DNA from: Streptomyces mangrovi | GTDB lineage: Bacteria; Actinomycetota; Actinomycetes; Streptomycetales; Streptomycetaceae | DNA: 64,000 nt | Direction of reading: 5' to 3' | Assembly (NCBI RefSeq): GCF_900114215.1 | Contig: NZ_FOSG01000005.1 | Span: forward strand, 186,001-250,000 | Part shown: positions 32,149-41,916 of the stretch, one piece after another | Numbering within the stretch: the stretch's first letter is position 1 | Layout of the letters: every line of letters begins with the position of its first letter | Position numbers and translations under genes: made by a program | Notes under the pieces: generated by a model | The model's database searches: none | Told to the model about the DNA's origin: nothing | What the model saw: the letters and a program-made list of their open reading frames with translations, nothing else

Positions 32149-34053
32149 TCACGACCCCCCGGGCTCGTAGTCCCGGCCGAGCACCACCGTGATGTCGGCG
32201 TTCGCCGCGCCCTTGCCCTCGGTCACGGCCTTCCCGGACAGACCGAGCGTTCTGGCGACCTCCTCGGCCCTGGCTCTGTCCTCGGCGTCGGAGTAGGTCA
32301 CGCGGGTGGTGGCCGACGCGGAGTCCGCGCTGCCGCCGCCGACCACCGTGTAGCCGCCGTTGACCAGCGCCACCCTGGCGTTGTTCGCCGCCTTCTCGTC
32401 ACCGGTGGCGTCCTTCAGGCTCACCCGCGGCGTGGCGTCGGGGTCGGTGTTCTTCACCGTGCCGCCGAGCACGTCCTTCACCAGGCCCTCGCTGGTGGCG
32501 TCGCTGAGCGTGCCGTCCGCCTCCACCGGCAGCAGTTCGGTGCCGTAGGCGCCCTTCCCGGCGTATCCGGCCAGCGAGGCGAGGCTGGCTCCGAGCTGTC
32601 CGTCGGTCAGTGAGGGGTCGAGGATCTGGGTCAGCGCCCGGACCGTGCCGGTGGCGGTCTTCGGATCGTCGGACATCTTCTCCAGCGTGGCCCGCAGGAC
32701 CTGCCCGAACCGGGCCAGCTGCCGCGTCTGCGGTTCGCCCTCGGCCCGGTGCGTGGCGTAGGCGACGGCGGCCCTTCCGTCCAGGTCGCGCCCCTTGCCC
32801 CGCCGCACCGGCGGATCGTCCCCCTCCTTCGCGCCGGGCACGGTGGCGTCGGCGTCCAGGGAGATGCCGCCGACCAGATCGACCCAGTTCTCCAGGTAGG
32901 GGGTGTCCAGCCGCCAGGTTCCCCTGATGTCGGTACCCAGCAGCAGGCCCAGCGCGTCGCGGGTGGCCGCCGCGCCCTCGGCCTCGAAGGACTTGCCCAG
33001 CGTCGTCCCCTCCCCCGCGCCGCCGGAGGCGACGACCAGGGAGTTGGGCAGCAGGACGGTGGTGCCCCTGCCCGCGGTCTCGTTGTTGACCAGCAGCGCG
33101 GTGGACATCTCCCCGTCGTCGATGTCGCGCAGGTGGACGACGATCACCTTGCGCTTCTGGGCGCCCGAGGCCGCCTCGCCGGCCCCGCCGTCCCCCGAGG
33201 TGCCGGGCAGCATGCCCGCCCACCACAGCCAGCCGACGCCGCCGGTCAGCACCACGGCGAGCGCGACGACCAGGGCCACCGTGCGGTTGCGGCCCCGGCG
33301 TTTGGCCTCCTCGCGCCGCTCGGTGCGGCTCTCGGAGAACTTCAGCCAGTCGATGACGTCCTCGGACTCCTCGTCCGGCTCCTCGACGAAGGAGAACTCC
33401 TCGGTGCGGTACTCGTCGGCATCCGCGCCGGCAGGGGCGGTGGTGCCGCGGCCCGCGCCGGGCCCGGATTCCGGCGCGTCGCCGGCCCCGGCCGGTCCGG
33501 TGGGCTCGGCCGGTCCGGTGGGCCGTTCCTCGTACCAGGGCTCCTGGGCCTGCTGCGGGATCCACGTCTGTGCCACCGGCTCCTGGCGCCCGGTGGCGGA
33601 GGTGTCCCAGTCGCCGTACCGGCCGTCCTGCCCGTCGTACCCGCCGCCGTGGGGGCCGGGAGCGTAGGGGTCCTGGGTGTAGGGGCCCTGGGCGTAGGGG
33701 TCCTGGGCGTAGGGGTCCTGGGCGTATCCGGTCCGGGCTCCCCCGGCATGGGGATCGGTGGCGTGGGGATCGGCGGTGTAGGAGCCGGGGGCGTACGTGC
33801 CCGGGTCGTAGGACCCCGTGCCGTACGCGCCGGTGCCGTACTGGTCGTACGCGGGCCGCTGCCCCGTCTGATGGCCCTGTCCGTACGCGGAGCCGTACGA
33901 GGGGTCGTACGAGGGGTCGTACGAGGCGTCCCCGTGCGGCGTCCCGGGGCCCCGCTCGTCGTAGACCGGCCGCCCGTACTCGTCGTAACCGTAGACGTGG
34001 CCGCTCGCCTGCGACGGGTCCCCCGGCCCGTACGGGTCCTGTCGGTCGTTCAC
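32149..34053 (-). CDS. LCP-type (LytR-CpsA-Psr) cell-wall transferase with LytR_C domain, PdtA-like
   Basis: 634 residues. Residues 1-200 are a Tyr-, Pro- and Gly-rich cytoplasmic region with repeats (YDPSYDPSYG, YAQDPYAQDPYAQGPY). A DE-rich patch (EEPDEESEDVIDWLKFSES) and a membrane helix (VALVVALAVVLTGGVGWLWW) follow. The extracellular domain is a divergent LCP domain (STALLVNNETAGRGTTVLLP, then WVDLVGGISLDA and TRQLARFGQVLRATLEK). The end is a LytR_C domain. LCP proteins attach wall polymers to peptidoglycan. By position next to rsfS and nadD it looks like the counterpart of S. coelicolor SCO2578 (PdtA), recalled as a polydiglycosylphosphate transferase needed for spore walls. GTG at 34053 has GAGGGG before it and lies 14 bases after nadD. 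Confidence 0.8.
   Translation of the reverse strand: MNDRQDPYGPGDPSQASGHVYGYDEYGRPVYDERGPGTPHGDASYDPSYDPSYGSAYGQGHQTGQRPAYDQYGTGAYGTGSYDPGTYAPGSYTADPHATDPHAGGARTGYAQDPYAQDPYAQGPYTQDPYAPGPHGGGYDGQDGRYGDWDTSATGRQEPVAQTWIPQQAQEPWYEERPTGPAEPTGPAGAGDAPESGPGAGRGTTAPAGADADEYRTEEFSFVEEPDEESEDVIDWLKFSESRTERREEAKRRGRNRTVALVVALAVVLTGGVGWLWWAGMLPGTSGDGGAGEAASGAQKRKVIVVHLRDIDDGEMSTALLVNNETAGRGTTVLLPNSLVVASGGAGEGTTLGKSFEAEGAAATRDALGLLLGTDIRGTWRLDTPYLENWVDLVGGISLDADATVPGAKEGDDPPVRRGKGRDLDGRAAVAYATHRAEGEPQTRQLARFGQVLRATLEKMSDDPKTATGTVRALTQILDPSLTDGQLGASLASLAGYAGKGAYGTELLPVEADGTLSDATSEGLVKDVLGGTVKNTDPDATPRVSLKDATGDEKAANNARVALVNGGYTVVGGGSADSASATTRVTYSDAEDRARAEEVARTLGLSGKAVTEGKGAANADITVVLGRDYEPGGS
33664..33726 (-). 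repeat. 15-base tandem repeats in the LCP gene
   Basis: About four copies of gtaggggtcctgggc, slightly diverged, encode repeated Tyr-Ala-Gln-Asp/Gly-Pro units in the cytoplasmic tail. A shorter ggggtcgtacga duplicate is at about 33900-33925. Confidence 0.8.
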
Positions 34054-34066
34054 GACTGCCGCCCCT

Positions 34067-34696
34067 CTAGCCCTTCGGCGCCCGGCCGTCCCGGTACAGC
34101 CTGCGTTTGTTGATGTAGCGCACCACACCGTCCGGCACCAGATACCAGACGGGGTCCCCCTGCGCCACACGTGCGCGGCAGTCCGTCGAGGAGATGGCCA
34201 GCGCCGGGACCTCGATCAGGGACACCCCGCCGGCCGGCAGGCCCGGGTCGGCGAGGGCGTGCCCCGGGCGGGTGACCCCGATGAAGTGGGCGAGTGAGAA
34301 CAGTTCGTCGACGTCGCGCCAGGTCAGGATCTGGGCCAGCGCGTCGGCGCCGGTGATGAAGAACAGGTCGGCGTCGGCGTGCAGCGCCCTGAGGTCCCGC
34401 AGGGTGTCGATGGTGTACGTCCGTCCGCCGCGGTCGATGTCGATGCGGCTGACCGAGAACTGCGGGTTGGAGGCCGTGGCGATGACCGTCATCAGGTAGC
34501 GGTCCTCGGCCGGCGACACAGCCCTGTGGCTCTTCTGCCACGGCTGCCCGGTCGGCACGAAGACCACCTCGTCCAGGCGGAACCTGGCCGCCACCTCGCT
34601 CGCCGCGACCAGGTGCCCGTGGTGGATGGGGTCGAACGTACCGCCCATCACGCCCAGCCGCCGTTTGCCGGCGCCGGACACTATGTGCTCTCCCAT
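34067..34696 (-). CDS. nadD: Nicotinate-nucleotide adenylyltransferase
   Basis: 209 residues. The nucleotidyltransferase signature [12 protein letters not shown] (18-29), [35 protein letters not shown] and the C-terminal [16 protein letters not shown] motif (ISSTxxR) are diagnostic. The enzyme makes nicotinate adenine dinucleotide from nicotinate mononucleotide and ATP in NAD synthesis. ATG at 34696 is chosen because the family begins just before GVMGGTFDP; the upstream open extension reads through the neighbour's 3' end. Forms a tight run with the LCP gene and rsfS, as in other actinobacteria. Confidence 0.95.
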   Translation of the reverse strand: MGEHIVSGAGKRRLGVMGGTFDPIHHGHLVAASEVAARFRLDEVVFVPTGQPWQKSHRAVSPAEDRYLMTVIATASNPQFSVSRIDIDRGGRTYTIDTLRDLRALHADADLFFITGADALAQILTWRDVDELFSLAHFIGVTRPGHALADPGLPAGGVSLIEVPALAISSTDCRARVAQGDPVWYLVPDGVVRYINKRRLYRDGRAPKG

Positions 34697-34751
34697 GCGT
34701 GCCGACCTTAGCCGTCCGGCGCCGATCGCGCCGCCGCCCGGTCCCGGTGCC

Positions 34752-34916
34752 TCAGCGGTCCCGGTTGAAGCGGGTGGTGATCCACAGCAGCAGGAGCAGC
34801 ACCGCCAGAGCGCCCAGACCGGTGGCGAACGGGTTGGCGGACGCGCCGCCGTGCTCGCCGTTCTCGGCACCGGAGGCCAGGAGGGTCAGGGTGTGCACGG
34901 TGTCGGGGAGGGTCAT
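34752..34916 (-). CDS. Small single-helix membrane protein next to nadD
   Basis: 54 residues. A soluble N-terminus ([21 protein letters not shown]) leads to one membrane helix ([18 protein letters not shown]) and ends NRDR. ATG at 34916 is used because the longer frame starts in sequence with no coding bias. Such tiny proteins lie beside nadD in many Streptomyces; the function is unknown. The stop is 55 bases before nadD. Confidence 0.75.
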   Translation of the reverse strand: MTLPDTVHTLTLLASGAENGEHGGASANPFATGLGALAVLLLLLWITTRFNRDR

Positions 34917-35057
34917 CGTCGGCAGACCTATCGGGTAGGGGCGGAAACTTGAGCCACATCGTAAGCGGGGCGGGGTGCTGTGGCGTGGGGCACCCACCAC
35001 CTAGGGTGGGGTCCGACACGGGGGACGGGCCCACACCAGACCCGCAGGGGGCGGACC

Positions 35058-36173
35058 ATGACAGACGGCAACGGCACCACCGAGCACCTTCCCGGCCGCG
35101 ACAGACGGCGTTTCCCGGGGATCTCCTCGCGGGCGTACGAACACCCCGCGGACCGCTCCGCGCTGGTGGCCCTGCGCAAGCTGAGCGGGTTCGACACGGT
35201 CTTCAAGACGCTGAGCGGGCTGCTGCCCGAGCGCAGCCTGCGTCTGCTGTTCCTGTCGGACTCGGTCCGGGTGGACGACGCGCAGTTCGCCCACCTGTAC
35301 GCCATGCTGCGCGACGCCTGCTACATCCTGGACCTGGAGAAGGTCCCGGCGATGTACGTCACGCAGGACCCGAAGCCCAACGCCATGTGCATCGGCCTGG
35401 ACGAGCCGGTCATCGTGGTGACCACCGGGCTGGTCGAGCTGCTGGACGAGGAGGAGATGCGGGCGGTGATCGGCCACGAGGTCGGCCACGCCCTGTCCGG
35501 GCACGCGGTGTACCGGACGATCCTGCTGTTCCTGACCGGCCTGGCCGTCAAGGTGGCGTGGATCCCGCTGGGCAATGTGGCGATCATGGCGCTCGTGACG
35601 GCGCTGCGCGAGTGGTTCCGCAAGTCGGAGCTGTCGGCGGACCGGGCCGGACTGCTGGTCGGCCAGGACCTCCAGGCGTCGATGCGCGGTCTGATGAAGA
35701 TCGCCGGCGGCAACCATCTGCACGAGATGAACGTCGACGCCTTCCTGAAGCAGGCCGACGAGTACGAGTCCTCCGGCGATCTGCGCGACTCGGTGCTGAA
35801 GATCCTCAACGTGCTGCCGCGCAGCCACCCCTTCACCACCGTGCGCGCCGCGGAGCTGCGCGAGTGGGCCGCGAGCCGCGACCACCAGCGGATCATGGAA
35901 GGCCACTACGACCGGCGCGAGGACGACAAGGACACCTCGGTCTACGAGTCGTTCCGGCAGTCCGCGAGCCACTACTCCGACACCGTGCGCACCAGCAAGG
36001 ACCCGCTCATGGGCCTGCTGCGGGACCTGGGCGACGGCGCCGGGGACCTGGGCGGGAAGCTGCGCGACCGCTTCGCCGGGCGCGGCGCGGGCGGAACAGG
36101 CGGCACGGGCGGCACGGGCGGCAGCGCGAACCGCAAGGGCGACGAGGGCGCTACGGGCGCGGCAGGGAGCTAG
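35058..36173 (+). CDS. M48-family zinc metalloprotease-like protein
   Basis: 371 residues. The zinc motif HEVGH at residues 140-144 follows EEEMRAVIG; the third ligand and downstream acid fit SELSADRAGLL. Two hydrophobic stretches (TILLFLTGLAVKVAWIPL, VAIMALVTAL) flank the domain as in HtpX/Ste24-type proteins. The N-terminal 100 residues contain FDTVFKTLSGLLPERSLRLLFLSDSVRVDD, typical of the actinobacterial subgroup. The C-terminus is a Gly/Thr tail. Probably degrades or trims membrane or envelope proteins. ATG at 35058. It overlaps the next, convergent gene by 23 bases. Confidence 0.87.
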   Translation: MTDGNGTTEHLPGRDRRRFPGISSRAYEHPADRSALVALRKLSGFDTVFKTLSGLLPERSLRLLFLSDSVRVDDAQFAHLYAMLRDACYILDLEKVPAMYVTQDPKPNAMCIGLDEPVIVVTTGLVELLDEEEMRAVIGHEVGHALSGHAVYRTILLFLTGLAVKVAWIPLGNVAIMALVTALREWFRKSELSADRAGLLVGQDLQASMRGLMKIAGGNHLHEMNVDAFLKQADEYESSGDLRDSVLKILNVLPRSHPFTTVRAAELREWAASRDHQRIMEGHYDRREDDKDTSVYESFRQSASHYSDTVRTSKDPLMGLLRDLGDGAGDLGGKLRDRFAGRGAGGTGGTGGTGGSANRKGDEGATGAAGS

Positions 36174-37233
36174 GGTCCAGCGTCCCGCACACCGGGCCGT
36201 CGCCGCCGCCGCGCACGTACGGGTCGGTGCCGGCCGGGTGGTCGCCGCCGGCACTCTGTCCGGCCGTCAGCGGGCGCAGGGCGTCGTGGGCCCGGGCCGC
36301 GCAGGACATCGGCCCGGCCCGCACCTCGCTGCGTTCCACCGTCAGATGCTGGTCGCGCAGGTCCTCGCGGTCGAAACGCAGCCGCAGTTCGCGCCGGACC
36401 GTGAACAGCGAGGCGGCCTCCCCGTCCGGACGGGCACCGTCCGCCCCGGCGGGGCGGACGGCGTAGACGAAGACATGGTCGGTGACGATCTCCAGCGCGT
36501 CGGCCTCCGTCTCGCGGATCTCCATCGTGCCGCGCACGCGCACCCCCTCGCCGGCAAACTCCGTGTGTCCGGGGGCGAAGCGCACCAGCCAGCCGGTCGC
36601 CGCGTGGTGACCGTCGGCCGCGGGCCGCTCGATGCTGCGGTCGAACTGCGCGTGCTGGTCCGGGTCGATCAGTATCCGCACCGGCCGCGTGGTCGCACCG
36701 CTCAGCACCTCGGGGTTGAGGGAGCTCTCGACCACGTACTCCTTGGCGACGGCCAGCGCGGCGAGCACCTGGGTGTCGGCGAAGTGGGCGGTGGAGCGGA
36801 CCGGGGGCAGCGTCACTCCGGCGGCCCCGGTGTAGAACTCCGCCGCCGGGCTGCGTTCGATCAGTCGTGCCGGCCGCCCGCCGGGCACCCTGCTCTCCCC
36901 GTCCGGCGAGAGCGGGACGACCGTGCTGCTCATCACCCGCGGCCCCGGCCGGTCCACGGGCTGCTGTTGCTGGACACGGACCCCCGCGTAGACCACGGCG
37001 CCGAAGGCGAACACGATCAGCACCGCCAGGACCAGGCCCCGCCACGGCTTCCCGCGCAGCGGCCGGGGCGGGAGGGGGCGGACGGGGTGCTCGCAGTCGG
37101 CCAGCCGCTCCCGCGCGGAGAACTCCTGGAGGCGGGCAGCACGGACGAACGACTCGTCGAAGACGGTGGAGCGGTACTCGTCGTCGCCGCCTCCGGAGAA
37201 GCCCCGGGGCGGTGGATCTCCAGGCCCGGCCAT
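36151..37233 (-). CDS. Membrane protein with VFDESFVRAA motif, possible spore-wall complex member
   Basis: 360 residues. N-terminal EYRSTVFDESFVRAARLQEF precedes one membrane helix (GLVLAVLIVFAFGAVVYAGV) and a large extracellular domain (residues about 100-355) with two late cysteines. I do not recognise the fold. The next gene shares the STVFDESFVRAA-type motif. In S. coelicolor, genes in this interval (I recall SCO2583/SCO2584) encode MreB-interacting proteins of the spore wall complex, so a role in wall growth is plausible but not shown here. ATG at 37233. Its 3' end overlaps the protease gene by 23 bases. Confidence 0.7.
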   Translation of the reverse strand: MAGPGDPPPRGFSGGGDDEYRSTVFDESFVRAARLQEFSARERLADCEHPVRPLPPRPLRGKPWRGLVLAVLIVFAFGAVVYAGVRVQQQQPVDRPGPRVMSSTVVPLSPDGESRVPGGRPARLIERSPAAEFYTGAAGVTLPPVRSTAHFADTQVLAALAVAKEYVVESSLNPEVLSGATTRPVRILIDPDQHAQFDRSIERPAADGHHAATGWLVRFAPGHTEFAGEGVRVRGTMEIRETEADALEIVTDHVFVYAVRPAGADGARPDGEAASLFTVRRELRLRFDREDLRDQHLTVERSEVRAGPMSCAARAHDALRPLTAGQSAGGDHPAGTDPYVRGGGDGPVCGTLDPSSLPRP

Positions 37234-37356
37234 GTTTCCAGGGTAGATCCGGCGAAGGCCGTCAAACCGACCTGATACCCCTGATGGCGGGAAAAGTCGG
37301 ACAGAGTCCGCCGGGCGGCCTACCCGGCGCCCGGCGCCCGGCCGGACCGGCGGGCG

Positions 37357-38079
37357 CTACGTCCGGCCGTCGAGCGAGGACGTGCTGTAGTGGCCGGACA
37401 GGGAGGGCAGCGCGCCGGACCGGCCGGCCGGCGGCGGGGCGTCGACCCCACTGGTCGCCGGCGGGGGCTCCGGCGGGGTCTGCTGCCGCTGACCGGAGGC
37501 GCCCCGGTGGACGGCGGCGAAGGCCATCGCGACGATGCCGACGCCCATCACCACGGCGAGCACCCAGGCGACCGGCCGCTGCCAGCGGACGTGGCCTCGG
37601 TAGGGGCGCGGGGGGCTCCCGTGGGGACCGTCCCGGCCCTCGGCCTCCTCGGTGTACGCGGCGTACCCGGCGTCCTCCGGATACTCGGTGTCCTCCACGT
37701 ACTCCAGATGGTCGAGGCGGTCGGCGAACTCCAGCCGGCCGTAGCGGTACCGGCCGTGGTCGCCGCCGTCGTCCGCCCCTCCGTCGCGGCCGCCGGCGTC
37801 CTCCGCCCCCGCGTCACGGTCGTGTTCGGCGCCCTCGGGATCGTCCCGCCACGGTCCGTAGCCGTACTGGTCGTCGTGCGCGAGGGCCGCCTCGGTCTCG
37901 GAGGGGGACTGGGCGGCGGCCATCGTGCGCTCGGCGGCGGTGGGCTCGTGGATCAGGGCGGCACGGACGAAGGACTCGTCGAACACCACGGAGGCGAACG
38001 CGTCGTCCGCCGCCGCGCGGTCGCGGTCGTCGGGCTCCTCGCCGCTCTGGTGCGGCTGGCCCCCCACATCCTCCGGCAC
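37357..38079 (-). CDS. Second membrane protein with VFDESFVRAA motif
   Basis: 240 residues. The N-terminus contains FASVVFDESFVRAALIHEPTAAE, nearly the same motif as in the neighbouring gene. It is followed by a long acidic and Tyr-rich region (HGRYRYGRLEFADRLDHLEY), a membrane helix (VAWVLAVVMGVGIVAMAF) and a short Pro-rich external tail of only about 40 residues. It therefore looks like a cytoplasmic scaffold with a single membrane anchor. Strong coding bias; ATG at 38079. The shared motif suggests both proteins bind the same cytoplasmic partner. No function assigned. Confidence 0.7.
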   Translation of the reverse strand: MPEDVGGQPHQSGEEPDDRDRAAADDAFASVVFDESFVRAALIHEPTAAERTMAAAQSPSETEAALAHDDQYGYGPWRDDPEGAEHDRDAGAEDAGGRDGGADDGGDHGRYRYGRLEFADRLDHLEYVEDTEYPEDAGYAAYTEEAEGRDGPHGSPPRPYRGHVRWQRPVAWVLAVVMGVGIVAMAFAAVHRGASGQRQQTPPEPPPATSGVDAPPPAGRSGALPSLSGHYSTSSLDGRT

Positions 38080-38193
38080 GGAACCAGCGTAGACCGGCCG
38101 GAGGACTTTGGGCAGGGAGAACGGTGATTCGTCTGCTTCGCGCTCCCCGTGCTTCCCGTGCTTCCCGCGGAAACGTGCCGGGGAGCGGCGGGA

Positions 38194-39471
38194 TCAGTCG
38201 CGCACGTGCCCCTCGCCCGTGACCACGTACTTCGTCGAGGTCAGCTCCGGCAGGCCCATGGGGCCGCGGGCGTGCAGCTTCTGCGTGGAGATGCCGATCT
38301 CGGCGCCGAAGCCGAACTGGCCGCCGTCGGTGAAGCGGGTGGAGGCGTTGACCATGACCGCGGTGGAGTCCACCAGCGACACGAAGCGGCGGGCGGCGGA
38401 GGTGTCGGAGGTGACGATCGCCTCGGTGTGGCCGGAGCTCCAGCGGCGGATGTGCTCCACCGCGGCGTCCAGGGAGGGGACCACGGCGGCGGCGATGTCG
38501 TAGGAGAGGTACTCGGTGGCCCAGTCCTCGTCCGTGGCGGGCACCACGTCCACGCCGCCCGCCTCGCCCGCCTTCGCCCAGGTCCCGTCGCCGTGGACGG
38601 TCACCCCGGCCTTCTCCAGCGCGGCCAGGGCGCACGGCAGGAAGGCGTCGGCGATGCCGGAGTGCACCAGCACGGTCTCGGCGGCGTTGCAGACGCTGGG
38701 GCGCTGCGCCTTGGAGTTGACCAGGATCTCCACGGCCGTGTCGAGGTCGGCGTGCTCGTCGACGTAGACGTGGCAGTTGCCGGTGCCGGTCTCGATGACC
38801 GGGACGGTGGACTCCTCCACGACCCTCCTGATCAGGGAGGCGCCGCCGCGCGGGATCAGCACGTCCACCAGGCCGCGGGCGCGCATCAGCTCCTTGACGC
38901 TGTCGCGGCTCTCGCCGGGCACGAGCTGGACGGCGTCGGCCGGGAGTCCGGCGGAGGCCACGGCGTCGCGCAGCACGGCGACCAGGGCGGTGTTGGAGGA
39001 GTACGCGGAGGACGAGCCGCGCAGCAGCACCGCGTTGCCGGCCTTCAGACAGAGCACGGCCGCGTCCACGGTGACGTTGGGCCGGGCCTCGTAGACGATG
39101 CCGACCACGCCGAGCGGCACCCGCACCTGGCGCAGCTCCAGGCCGTTGGGGAGCGTGGAGCCGCGCACCACCTCGCCCACCGGGTCGGGCAGGGCCACCA
39201 CGTCGCGCACATCGGAGGCGATGGCGGCGATCCGCTCGGGGGTGAGGGTGAGCCGGTCGACGATGGAGTCGGCCGTTCCGGCGGCGCGGGCCTTGTCCAC
39301 ATCGGCGGCGTTGGCCTCGACGATCTCGCCGGTACGGGCCACCAGGGCGTCGGCGATCGCGAGCAGCGCGCCGTCACGCGCGGTGCGCGGCAGCGGGGCG
39401 AGCGCGGCGGCCGCCTCCTTGGCGCGGCGGGCGGTGTCGGTCACGGGCGAGGTCTGCGATGCGCTGCTCAT
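38194..39471 (-). CDS. proA: Gamma-glutamyl phosphate reductase
   Basis: 425 residues. The catalytic Cys is in [13 protein letters not shown] (near residue 260). [47 protein letters not shown] and [13 protein letters not shown] are the ProA family blocks. It reduces gamma-glutamyl phosphate to glutamate semialdehyde with NADPH in proline synthesis. ATG at 39471 ([10 protein letters not shown]). proB lies 760 bases upstream with one small gene between them, all on the minus strand, so a loose operon is likely. Confidence 0.96.
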   Translation of the reverse strand: MSSASQTSPVTDTARRAKEAAAALAPLPRTARDGALLAIADALVARTGEIVEANAADVDKARAAGTADSIVDRLTLTPERIAAIASDVRDVVALPDPVGEVVRGSTLPNGLELRQVRVPLGVVGIVYEARPNVTVDAAVLCLKAGNAVLLRGSSSAYSSNTALVAVLRDAVASAGLPADAVQLVPGESRDSVKELMRARGLVDVLIPRGGASLIRRVVEESTVPVIETGTGNCHVYVDEHADLDTAVEILVNSKAQRPSVCNAAETVLVHSGIADAFLPCALAALEKAGVTVHGDGTWAKAGEAGGVDVVPATDEDWATEYLSYDIAAAVVPSLDAAVEHIRRWSSGHTEAIVTSDTSAARRFVSLVDSTAVMVNASTRFTDGGQFGFGAEIGISTQKLHARGPMGLPELTSTKYVVTGEGHVRD

Positions 39472-39563
39472 GCTCCCAGCGTAGCCAGGGCGGGCGGCGT
39501 CCATCCCCAGGTCCGCAGTGCGAGACGGGTGGTGCGTCCGTCCCACCGCCGGACGGGACGGGG

Positions 39564-40058
39564 TCAGAACGGGTGGACGCCCGCCGGTACGGCGGGGTGC
39601 GGGCCGTAGCCCTCCGCCACCCGCTGGTGGTACGTCTCCCGGCCGATGACCTCCAGCCCGACGATCTCCCACGGCGGCAGCTTCGCCGACGCCCGGTGCT
39701 CGCCCCACAGCCGCAGCGCCACGGCCGCGGCGTCGTGGAGGTCGCGGGCCTCCTCCCAGTAGCGGATCTCGGCGTGGTCGTTGGCGTACCGGCCGGCCAG
39801 CAGGAAGGGGTGGTCGTGGGCGAGCCGTTCCAGCGCCCGTCTGACGTCCCGCAACGGCGCCTCGGCCCCGGAGACGCTGAGGGTGACGTGCCACAGTCGC
39901 GAGGCGCCGTCGGAGCGGCCCTCCTCCCCGCCGCGGCGGGAACCCGGCTCCGCCGGGCCCCGCAGAGGGCTCCCCGCCCCGTCGCCTCGCTGGGGATACC
40001 CCAAGTCGACGCTGGTCAGTCGTCTCACCGGCGGCCTCCCGTGTGGTGCCGAACTCAT
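39564..40058 (-). CDS. Conserved small protein between proA and proB, unknown function
   Basis: 164 residues. The N-terminal 55 residues are low-complexity. The folded part begins around [40 protein letters not shown] and continues to [27 protein letters not shown], with an alpha/beta pattern, and ends at VPAGVHPF. I recall the gene at this place in other Streptomyces but know no function. ATG at 40058 is preferred; a longer frame begins at 40127. Confidence 0.75.
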   Translation of the reverse strand: MSSAPHGRPPVRRLTSVDLGYPQRGDGAGSPLRGPAEPGSRRGGEEGRSDGASRLWHVTLSVSGAEAPLRDVRRALERLAHDHPFLLAGRYANDHAEIRYWEEARDLHDAAAVALRLWGEHRASAKLPPWEIVGLEVIGRETYHQRVAEGYGPHPAVPAGVHPF

Positions 40059-40228
40059 ATGACTGCGCTTGTGCGACTGTGCTGGTGCGGCCGAGTCCCG
40101 GAACGTTGTCCCGGCGCGGCCTCCCACAGAAGTGGACCAGTACTCGAGCCGCCGTGTGGCGGTTTTCGGGAAGCTGTCCGTTGAAAGGCTGACCCGAGGG
40201 CTCCTTCAAGATGCCGTCGAAGGTGCCG

Positions 40229-41380
40229 TCAGTGGCGCAGCAGGACCAGATCGTCGCGGTGGACGACCTCCCTCTCGTACGCGGGTCCGAGCTCGCGGGC
40301 CAGGTCGCGGGTGGAGCGGCCGATCAGCCGGGGGATCTCGCGCGCGTCGAAGTTGACCAGCCCGCGGGCGACGGCCCGCCCTGCGGCGTCCCGCAGCTCG
40401 ACCGGGTCGCCCGCGGAGAACTCGCCCTCGACCCCGGCCAGCCCGGCGGGCAGCAGCGAGGTACGCCGCTCCACCACGGCCCGTACCGCGCCGTCGTCCA
40501 GCACCAGCGCGCCGCGCGGGGCGGAGGCGTGGGCCAGCCACAGCAGCCGGCCGGCGGAGCGGCGGCCGGTGCGGTGGAAGTAGGTGCCCACGGGCCGCCC
40601 GGCGAGGGCGTCGGCGGCGCGGGTGGCGGAGGTGAGCACCACGGGGACGCCGGCCCCGGCGGCGATCCGGGCCGCCTCGACCTTGGTGACCATGCCCCCG
40701 GTGCCGACCCCGGCCTTCCCTGCGCTGCCGATCTCCACCCCGTCCAGGTCGTGCGGGCCGCGCACCTCCTCGATGAGGGAGGTGCCGGGGGTGGCCGGGT
40801 TGCCGTCGTAGAGGCCGTCGACGTCGGAGAGCAGGACCAGCAGCTCGGCGCGGACGAGGTGGGCGACCAGCGCGGCCAGCCGGTCGTTGTCGCCGAAGCG
40901 GATCTCGTCGGTGGCGACGGTGTCGTTCTCGTTGACGATCGGCACCGTGCCCATGGCCAGGAGCTGGTCGAGGGTGCGGTAGGCGTTGCGGTAGTGCGCG
41001 CGGCGGCTGGTGTCGTCCGAGGTCAGCAGCACCTGGCCGACGCGCCGGCCGTAGCGGGCGAAGGAGGCGGTGTAGCGGGCCACCAGCAGGCCCTGGCCGA
41101 CGCTGGCGGCGGCCTGCTGGCGGGCGAGGTCGCGGGGCCGCTTGTCCAGTCCCAGCGGCGCCAGTCCGGCGGCGATGGCGCCGGAGGAGACCAGCACGAT
41201 CTCCTTGCTGTCCTCGTCCTCCGGGGCGCCGAGGTGTCTGGCCACCACGTCCACCAGCGCGTCCACCCGGTCGGCGTCCAGCCCGCCGGCGGCCGTGGTC
41301 AGCGAGGACGACCCGATCTTCACCACGATCCTGCGGGCGTCTCGCACATCCCGCCGAAGGCCCTGCTCTGCCGCTGCCAC
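40229..41380 (-). CDS. proB: Glutamate 5-kinase
   Basis: 383 residues. The kinase domain shows [69 protein letters not shown] and [21 protein letters not shown]-terminal PUA domain follows ([32 protein letters not shown] to [11 protein letters not shown]). It phosphorylates glutamate for proline synthesis and is usually inhibited by proline. GTG at 41380 follows AGGGGA; the frame stays open upstream but without family support. In many actinobacteria proB directly follows obgE; here 16 kb of accessory genes lie between them. Confidence 0.95.
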   Translation of the reverse strand: MAAAEQGLRRDVRDARRIVVKIGSSSLTTAAGGLDADRVDALVDVVARHLGAPEDEDSKEIVLVSSGAIAAGLAPLGLDKRPRDLARQQAAASVGQGLLVARYTASFARYGRRVGQVLLTSDDTSRRAHYRNAYRTLDQLLAMGTVPIVNENDTVATDEIRFGDNDRLAALVAHLVRAELLVLLSDVDGLYDGNPATPGTSLIEEVRGPHDLDGVEIGSAGKAGVGTGGMVTKVEAARIAAGAGVPVVLTSATRAADALAGRPVGTYFHRTGRRSAGRLLWLAHASAPRGALVLDDGAVRAVVERRTSLLPAGLAGVEGEFSAGDPVELRDAAGRAVARGLVNFDAREIPRLIGRSTRDLARELGPAYEREVVHRDDLVLLRH

Positions 41381-41504
41381 CTGCGCCGTCCCCTGGGTGT
41401 GATCTCTCGTCCGGTCGCTGTGCAATCTACGCGAGCCCCACCCCGCCCCGCCCGCCCGTTCCGCGGGGCCATGCTCGTGCTGCGCCGATTCCGCCACCTC
41501 AGCC

Positions 41505-41696
41505 GTGTTCACCCGCTTCGCCGGAAACACCCGCTCCCCGGTCGCACCCGACGGTTCCCCCTCGTGGATCCCCGACGTCGGCCCCGGCTCCACCTCCGAC
41601 ATCACCACCGGCGGGCACTGCGGTACGCCGCTCTCGGCCCAGTCGCATCGGAGCCATCAGTCAAACCACTCCCTCCTCAGAGGAAACCGGGAATGA
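41505..41696 (+). CDS. Possible small gene or gene remnant
   Basis: 63 codons from a GTG, MFTRFAGNTRSPVAPDGSPS at the start, with strong G/C at third positions in the first two thirds, so it looks coding. I find no family. No ribosome-binding site is clear. The last 20 bases overlap the small membrane gene on the other strand. It may be a remnant at the edge of the accessory insertion. The gap from proB to here holds only the proB leader. Confidence 0.25.
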   Translation: MFTRFAGNTRSPVAPDGSPSWIPDVGPGSTSDITTGGHCGTPLSAQSHRSHQSNHSLLRGNRE

Positions 41697-41916
41697 CCAT
41701 GGCCGAGAAAGTCTGACCGGCCTCACGGGCGAGCAGTGCGATGGCCAACGCCCCGAAGATGATCCAGCCAACGGCAACGGCCCTGACCAGCCCCGGACCG
41801 AGTCCGGTACTCAGAATCGCCTTCCTGAATCGATCCGCTCTGCCATTCGGGCTCCACAGCACAAAAACACCCAAAGGGAGAAACATTCCCATAGCAATCA
41901 GGAAGCAGACAAGCAT
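41677..41916 (-). CDS. Small two-helix membrane protein B, candidate immunity protein
   Basis: 79 residues. Two membrane helices (MLVCFLIAMGMFLPLGVFVLW and VRAVAVGWIIFGALAIALLA) are joined by a short charged loop. ATG at 41916 overlaps the stop of the gene before it (ATGA), so the pair is translationally coupled. The base composition is much less GC-rich than the core genes. Being directly downstream of a secreted RHS toxin-like gene, it may be part of its immunity. This is inference from position only. Confidence 0.7.
   Translation of the reverse strand: MLVCFLIAMGMFLPLGVFVLWSPNGRADRFRKAILSTGLGPGLVRAVAVGWIIFGALAIALLAREAGQTFSAMVIPGFL

Noticed and set aside
33664..33726. CRISPR-like array
   Set aside because: The repeats are short, without spacers, and encode an in-frame Tyr-rich tail.
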